Of a DNA stretch of 20,080 nucleotides, positions 17,953 through 20,080 are shown piece after piece (positions within the stretch are counted from its first letter, which is position 1; each line of letters begins with the position of its first letter). The stretch is from assembly GCA_910586375.1 (NCBI GenBank), contig CAJUIE010000017.1, positions 1-20,080 of the forward strand. The letters are read 5' to 3'. The notes beneath the pieces were generated by a model. That model made no database searches. It was not told the origin of the DNA and saw only the letters and a program-made list of their open reading frames with translations. Origin of the DNA: an uncultured Alistipes sp. (GTDB taxonomy: Bacteria > Bacteroidota > Bacteroidia > Bacteroidales > Rikenellaceae). A program made the position numbers and the translations under genes.

Positions 17953-17961
17953 CTCTGTCGT

Positions 17962-17968
17962 CCTCCTT
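17962..17968 (-). promoter_or_regulatory. Strong Shine-Dalgarno sequence for rplJ
   Basis: AAGGAGG on the minus strand lies directly after the rplA stop codon (17969-17971) and 9 bases before the rplJ ATG at 17952. It is one of only three full-strength sites in the window, all in ribosomal-protein operons. Confidence 0.8.
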
Positions 17969-18667
17969 CTATTTGGTTTCTACTGATTTGGAATCAATCT
18001 GCAAACCGGGGCTCATCGTGGTCGAGAGGTAAATACTCTTCACATAAGCGCCTTTGGCAGCAGCCGGTTTCAGCTTAATGATCGTCGAAAGCACCTCATT
18101 GGCGTTATCCGCGATCTGCTCGGCCGAGAACGAAATCTTGCCCACCGAAGTATGGATGATACCGAACTTATCGACCTTGAAGTCGATCTTACCACCCTTA
18201 ACCTCCTGAACAGCCTTGCCGACCTCCATAGTCACGGTGCCCGTCTTGGGATTCGGCATCAGACCGCGGGGACCCAGGATACGGCCCAGCGCTCCGACCT
18301 TGCCCATGACGTTGGGCGTGCAGATGATTACATCAACGTCGGTCCAGCCAGCCTTGATCTTGTCAACGTACTCGTCCAGTCCTACGTAATCGGCACCGGC
18401 AGCCTGAGCTTCGGCCTCCTTCTCGGGAGTACAGAGCACCAGCACCCGAACCGTCTTACCCGTACCGTGCGGCAGCGTCACAACGCCGCGAACCATCTGG
18501 TTCGCCTTGCGGGGATCGACTCCCAGACGCACGTCGATGTCCACCGAAGCATCAAATTTCGTGAACGTGATTTCCTTCAGAAGAGCGGCAGCCTCCGGAA
18601 GCTTGTAGGCCTTGGCGGCCTCCACCTTCGCATAGGCGATCTTTTGATTTTTTGTCAACTTACTCAT
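17969..18667 (-). CDS. rplA: Large ribosomal subunit protein uL1
   Basis: Protein uL1 forms the mobile stalk on the E-site side of the 50S subunit and is in many bacteria the repressor of its own operon. The 232-residue product starts MSKLTKNQKIAYAKVEAAK. It contains DASVDIDVRLGVDPRKANQMVRG at about 40-62, VVTLPHGTGKTVRVLV, and the signature GKVGALGRILGPRGLMPNPKTGTV. The domain I return, SFSAEQIADNANEVL, and the ending YLSTTMSPGLQID are also present. The start at 18667 is preferred over an ATG four codons upstream at 18679 because MSKLTKNQ is the usual beginning and leaves a 12-base gap to rplK. A possible L1-binding mRNA site near rplK was not evident. Confidence 0.97.
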   Translation of the reverse strand: MSKLTKNQKIAYAKVEAAKAYKLPEAAALLKEITFTKFDASVDIDVRLGVDPRKANQMVRGVVTLPHGTGKTVRVLVLCTPEKEAEAQAAGADYVGLDEYVDKIKAGWTDVDVIICTPNVMGKVGALGRILGPRGLMPNPKTGTVTMEVGKAVQEVKGGKIDFKVDKFGIIHTSVGKISFSAEQIADNANEVLSTIIKLKPAAAKGAYVKSIYLSTTMSPGLQIDSKSVETK

Positions 18668-18679
18668 TGTCTCTTCCAA

Positions 18680-19120
18680 TTACAGGTTAGGAAACTCACC
18701 GACGACATTGATACCCATGCTGCGGGCCGTACCGGCAACCATACGCATCGCGGACTCCAGCGTGAAGCAGTTCATGTCGGGCATCTTGTCCTGGGCGATA
18801 GCGCGGACCTGCTCCCACGTAACCTGCCCCACCTTGTCGCGGTTGGGCTGCGCGGAACCTTTCTGCACCTTGGCTGCTTCCTTGAGCTGGATCGCTACGG
18901 GCGGCTGCTTTACAACGAAGTCGAACGACTTATCGCTGTAAACGGTGATGATGACCGGAAGAACCTTTCCCGCCTTGTCCTGCGTACGTGCGTTGAATTG
19001 CTTGCAGAAGTCCATGATATTGACTCCCTTGGAACCCAACGCGGGACCAACCGGGGGCGAAGGATTGGCGGCACCACCTTTGATCTGCAATTTAATAAAT
19101 GCAGCAACCTCTTTTGCCAT
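18680..19120 (-). CDS. rplK: Large ribosomal subunit protein uL11
   Basis: Protein uL11 binds the GTPase-associated region of 23S rRNA and is the site affected by thiopeptides such as thiostrepton. The 146-residue product has the N-terminal domain with the proline-rich GAANPSPPVGPALGSKGVNIM motif at residues 16-36, in which PPVGPALG is the key part. It also has the C-terminal rRNA-binding domain ending MRMVAGTARSMGINVVGEF. Its start at 19120 follows a partial Shine-Dalgarno sequence (AAGGA on the minus strand). It lies 17 bases after nusG and 12 bases before rplA, all in one operon. Confidence 0.97.
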   Translation of the reverse strand: MAKEVAAFIKLQIKGGAANPSPPVGPALGSKGVNIMDFCKQFNARTQDKAGKVLPVIITVYSDKSFDFVVKQPPVAIQLKEAAKVQKGSAQPNRDKVGQVTWEQVRAIAQDKMPDMNCFTLESAMRMVAGTARSMGINVVGEFPNL

Positions 19121-19137
19121 AGTTTTCCTTAGGTTAA

Positions 19138-19698
19138 TTATTCTTTTTCAACTTGAGTGAAACTCAACTCCATAGGAGTTTTGCGCCCGAATATCTTCAC
19201 CGATACCGTGAGTTTCTTGCGCTCGTTATCGACAGCCTCGATGGTGCCCTGGAAGCTTGAGAAAGGCCCATCGGTGACCTTGACGGTCTCGCCGACGAAG
19301 AACGGTATTTCGTTTTCCTCCTCCTGTGCATTCATCTCATCGACACGGCCCAAAATACGTGCTACCTCCTGCGGACGCAGAGGTGTGGCATTCATTTTGC
19401 GGCTGTCTTCCTTCGTGTCACCAAGGAATCCCAGCACATTGGGAGTATTACGAATCAAAATAGGAATCTGCCCGACAAAAGCGGCCTCGACCAGGACATA
19501 ACCCGGGTAGGAGACCTTCTCCTTGGAGACCTTCTTGCCGTTGCGAATGGTGTAGACCTTCTCGGTCGGAATCAAAACCTGGGAGATGTAGTCCTCAAGG
19601 TGATTGTGGCGAATTTCCGCCTCGATATACTCCTTGACCTTATTCTCCTTACCGCCGATGGCACGCACCACGTACCACTGTTTCTTCACTTCACTCAT
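19138..19698 (-). CDS. nusG: Transcription termination/antitermination factor NusG
   Basis: NusG binds RNA polymerase and links it to Rho or to the ribosome. The 186-residue product has the N-terminal NGN domain at about 1-115, starting KKQWYVVRAIGGKENKV and containing the YPGYVLVE strand and NTPNVLGFLG. A short acidic linker (NAQEEENE) follows, then the KOW domain at about 136-183 (FVGETVKVTDGPFSSFQGTIEAV). Position between secE and rplK, and normal length, identify it as the housekeeping NusG and not one of the specialised UpxY-type paralogues of Bacteroidales. It starts 14 bases after secE with no Shine-Dalgarno sequence. Confidence 0.97.
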   Translation of the reverse strand: MSEVKKQWYVVRAIGGKENKVKEYIEAEIRHNHLEDYISQVLIPTEKVYTIRNGKKVSKEKVSYPGYVLVEAAFVGQIPILIRNTPNVLGFLGDTKEDSRKMNATPLRPQEVARILGRVDEMNAQEEENEIPFFVGETVKVTDGPFSSFQGTIEAVDNERKKLTVSVKIFGRKTPMELSFTQVEKE

Positions 19699-19712
19699 CG
19701 CACTGGAATCTG

Positions 19713-19910
19713 TTAGCGACCGAGATTACCCAACGTCTTATAAACGAGAGACATCAGGTTCTCGAATGTCAGGTCCATAGCGAGCACGACAACAGCGAAG
19801 ATGACCGAAGCCACCATCACGACAATCGTGGAACTCTGCAACTGTGCAAACGTAGGCCACGTCACTTTGTTGACGAGTTCGTTATAGGATTCTTTGAAGT
19901 AGTTGAACAT
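19713..19910 (-). CDS. secE: Preprotein translocase subunit SecE
   Basis: SecE clamps the SecY channel of the inner-membrane protein translocase. The 65-residue product is the short single-span form. It has an amphipathic N-terminal helix (MFNYFKESYNELVNKVTWPT) with the family VTWPT motif at residues 16-20, then one transmembrane helix at about 27-47. The start at 19910 is preferred because the in-frame ATG at 19979 would add a Gly/Lys-rich extension that includes the poly-G tract. It follows tRNA-Trp by about 113 bases and precedes nusG by 14, the common tRNA-Trp-secE-nusG order. Confidence 0.95.
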   Translation of the reverse strand: MFNYFKESYNELVNKVTWPTFAQLQSSTIVVMVASVIFAVVVLAMDLTFENLMSLVYKTLGNLGR

Positions 19911-20023
19911 ATGTCTTTTCTCTTGCTTACTCGTTCTTTCAGCCGGGCTTTTTACATCCAGGCACATACCCCCCCCCACAACTTTTCGGATAAGACGGAG
20001 AAGATTTACTTTTGCCTGACCCC

Positions 20024-20080
20024 TGGCAGGAGCAGAGAGATTCGAACTCCCATCAACGGTTTTGGAGACCGCTATTCTAC
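20024..20080 (-). tRNA. tRNA-Trp (anticodon CCA), 5' part beyond window edge
   Basis: The 3' part of the gene is visible on the minus strand. The anticodon loop CTCCAAA (20067-20061) carries anticodon CCA at 20065-20063, closed by the stem GCGGT/ACCGT. The T arm contains GTTCGAATC, and the acceptor strand TGCTCCT is followed by discriminator G (20027) and an encoded CCA (20026-20024). The 5' acceptor strand and part of the D arm lie beyond base 20080. It is probably cotranscribed with secE, as no promoter or terminator is seen between them. Confidence 0.93.

Noticed and set aside
17953..17968. An L10-type leader for autoregulation upstream of rplJ
   Set aside because: Only 16 bases separate rplA and rplJ, too short for the known L10-binding structure.

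Overview
The window looks like a chromosome segment from a fairly GC-rich member of the Bacteroidales, most likely Alistipes or a close relative. The genus is inferred from remembered protein similarity and composition and was not tested. Direct support for Bacteroidota comes from the promoters, which fit the TTTG / TAnnTTTG (-33/-7) type, and from gene starts that mostly lack a Shine-Dalgarno sequence. The RpoB, RpoC, S6, S18 and ferritin sequences also read as Bacteroidales versions. Almost everything here is conserved housekeeping DNA; I found no defence island, mobile element, CRISPR array or biosynthetic cluster.

Layout. Positions 1-1077 (+) hold rpsF (5' end cut off), rpsR and rplI, followed by a hairpin terminator. 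Positions 1436-1960 (-) encode a ferritin that converges on this operon. Positions 2128-2571 (-) encode a small secreted PepSY-like protein. Positions 2924-5813 (-) form the operon DUF177 (yceD-like)-rpmF-plsX-fabH, read leftward from a very clear promoter at 5832-5862. Back to back with that promoter, at 5909-5940, a second promoter drives an unrecognised 138-residue protein (5946-6362, +). A third promoter (6468-6499) serves a FadL/OmpP1-type outer-membrane protein (6554-8068, +), which is followed by tRNA-Arg(CCT). From 8481 to the right edge the minus strand carries the classic transcription/translation cluster, in transcription order tRNA-Trp(CCA, cut by the edge)-secE-nusG-rplK-rplA-rplJ-rplL-rpoB-rpoC, closed by a strong terminator at 8411-8445.

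How the genes work together. The right half supplies the RNA polymerase core, the 50S L11/L1/stalk proteins, an elongation factor and a Sec subunit. A candidate attenuator between rplL and rpoB could set the ratio of ribosomal protein to polymerase. The plsX-fabH operon joins phospholipid and fatty-acid initiation to L32 and to the DUF177 protein linked to 23S rRNA/L32. The left edge supplies bS6 and bS18, which help hide the 16S anti-Shine-Dalgarno sequence in Bacteroidota ribosomes.

The observations most worth following up: strong Shine-Dalgarno sequences occur only inside ribosomal-protein operons, including the one encoding bS6 and bS18. The unrecognised 138-residue protein appears to be made from a nearly leaderless mRNA. 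A purine-rich tandem repeat lies downstream of fabH. A terminator-like hairpin is nested with the tRNA-Arg promoter.
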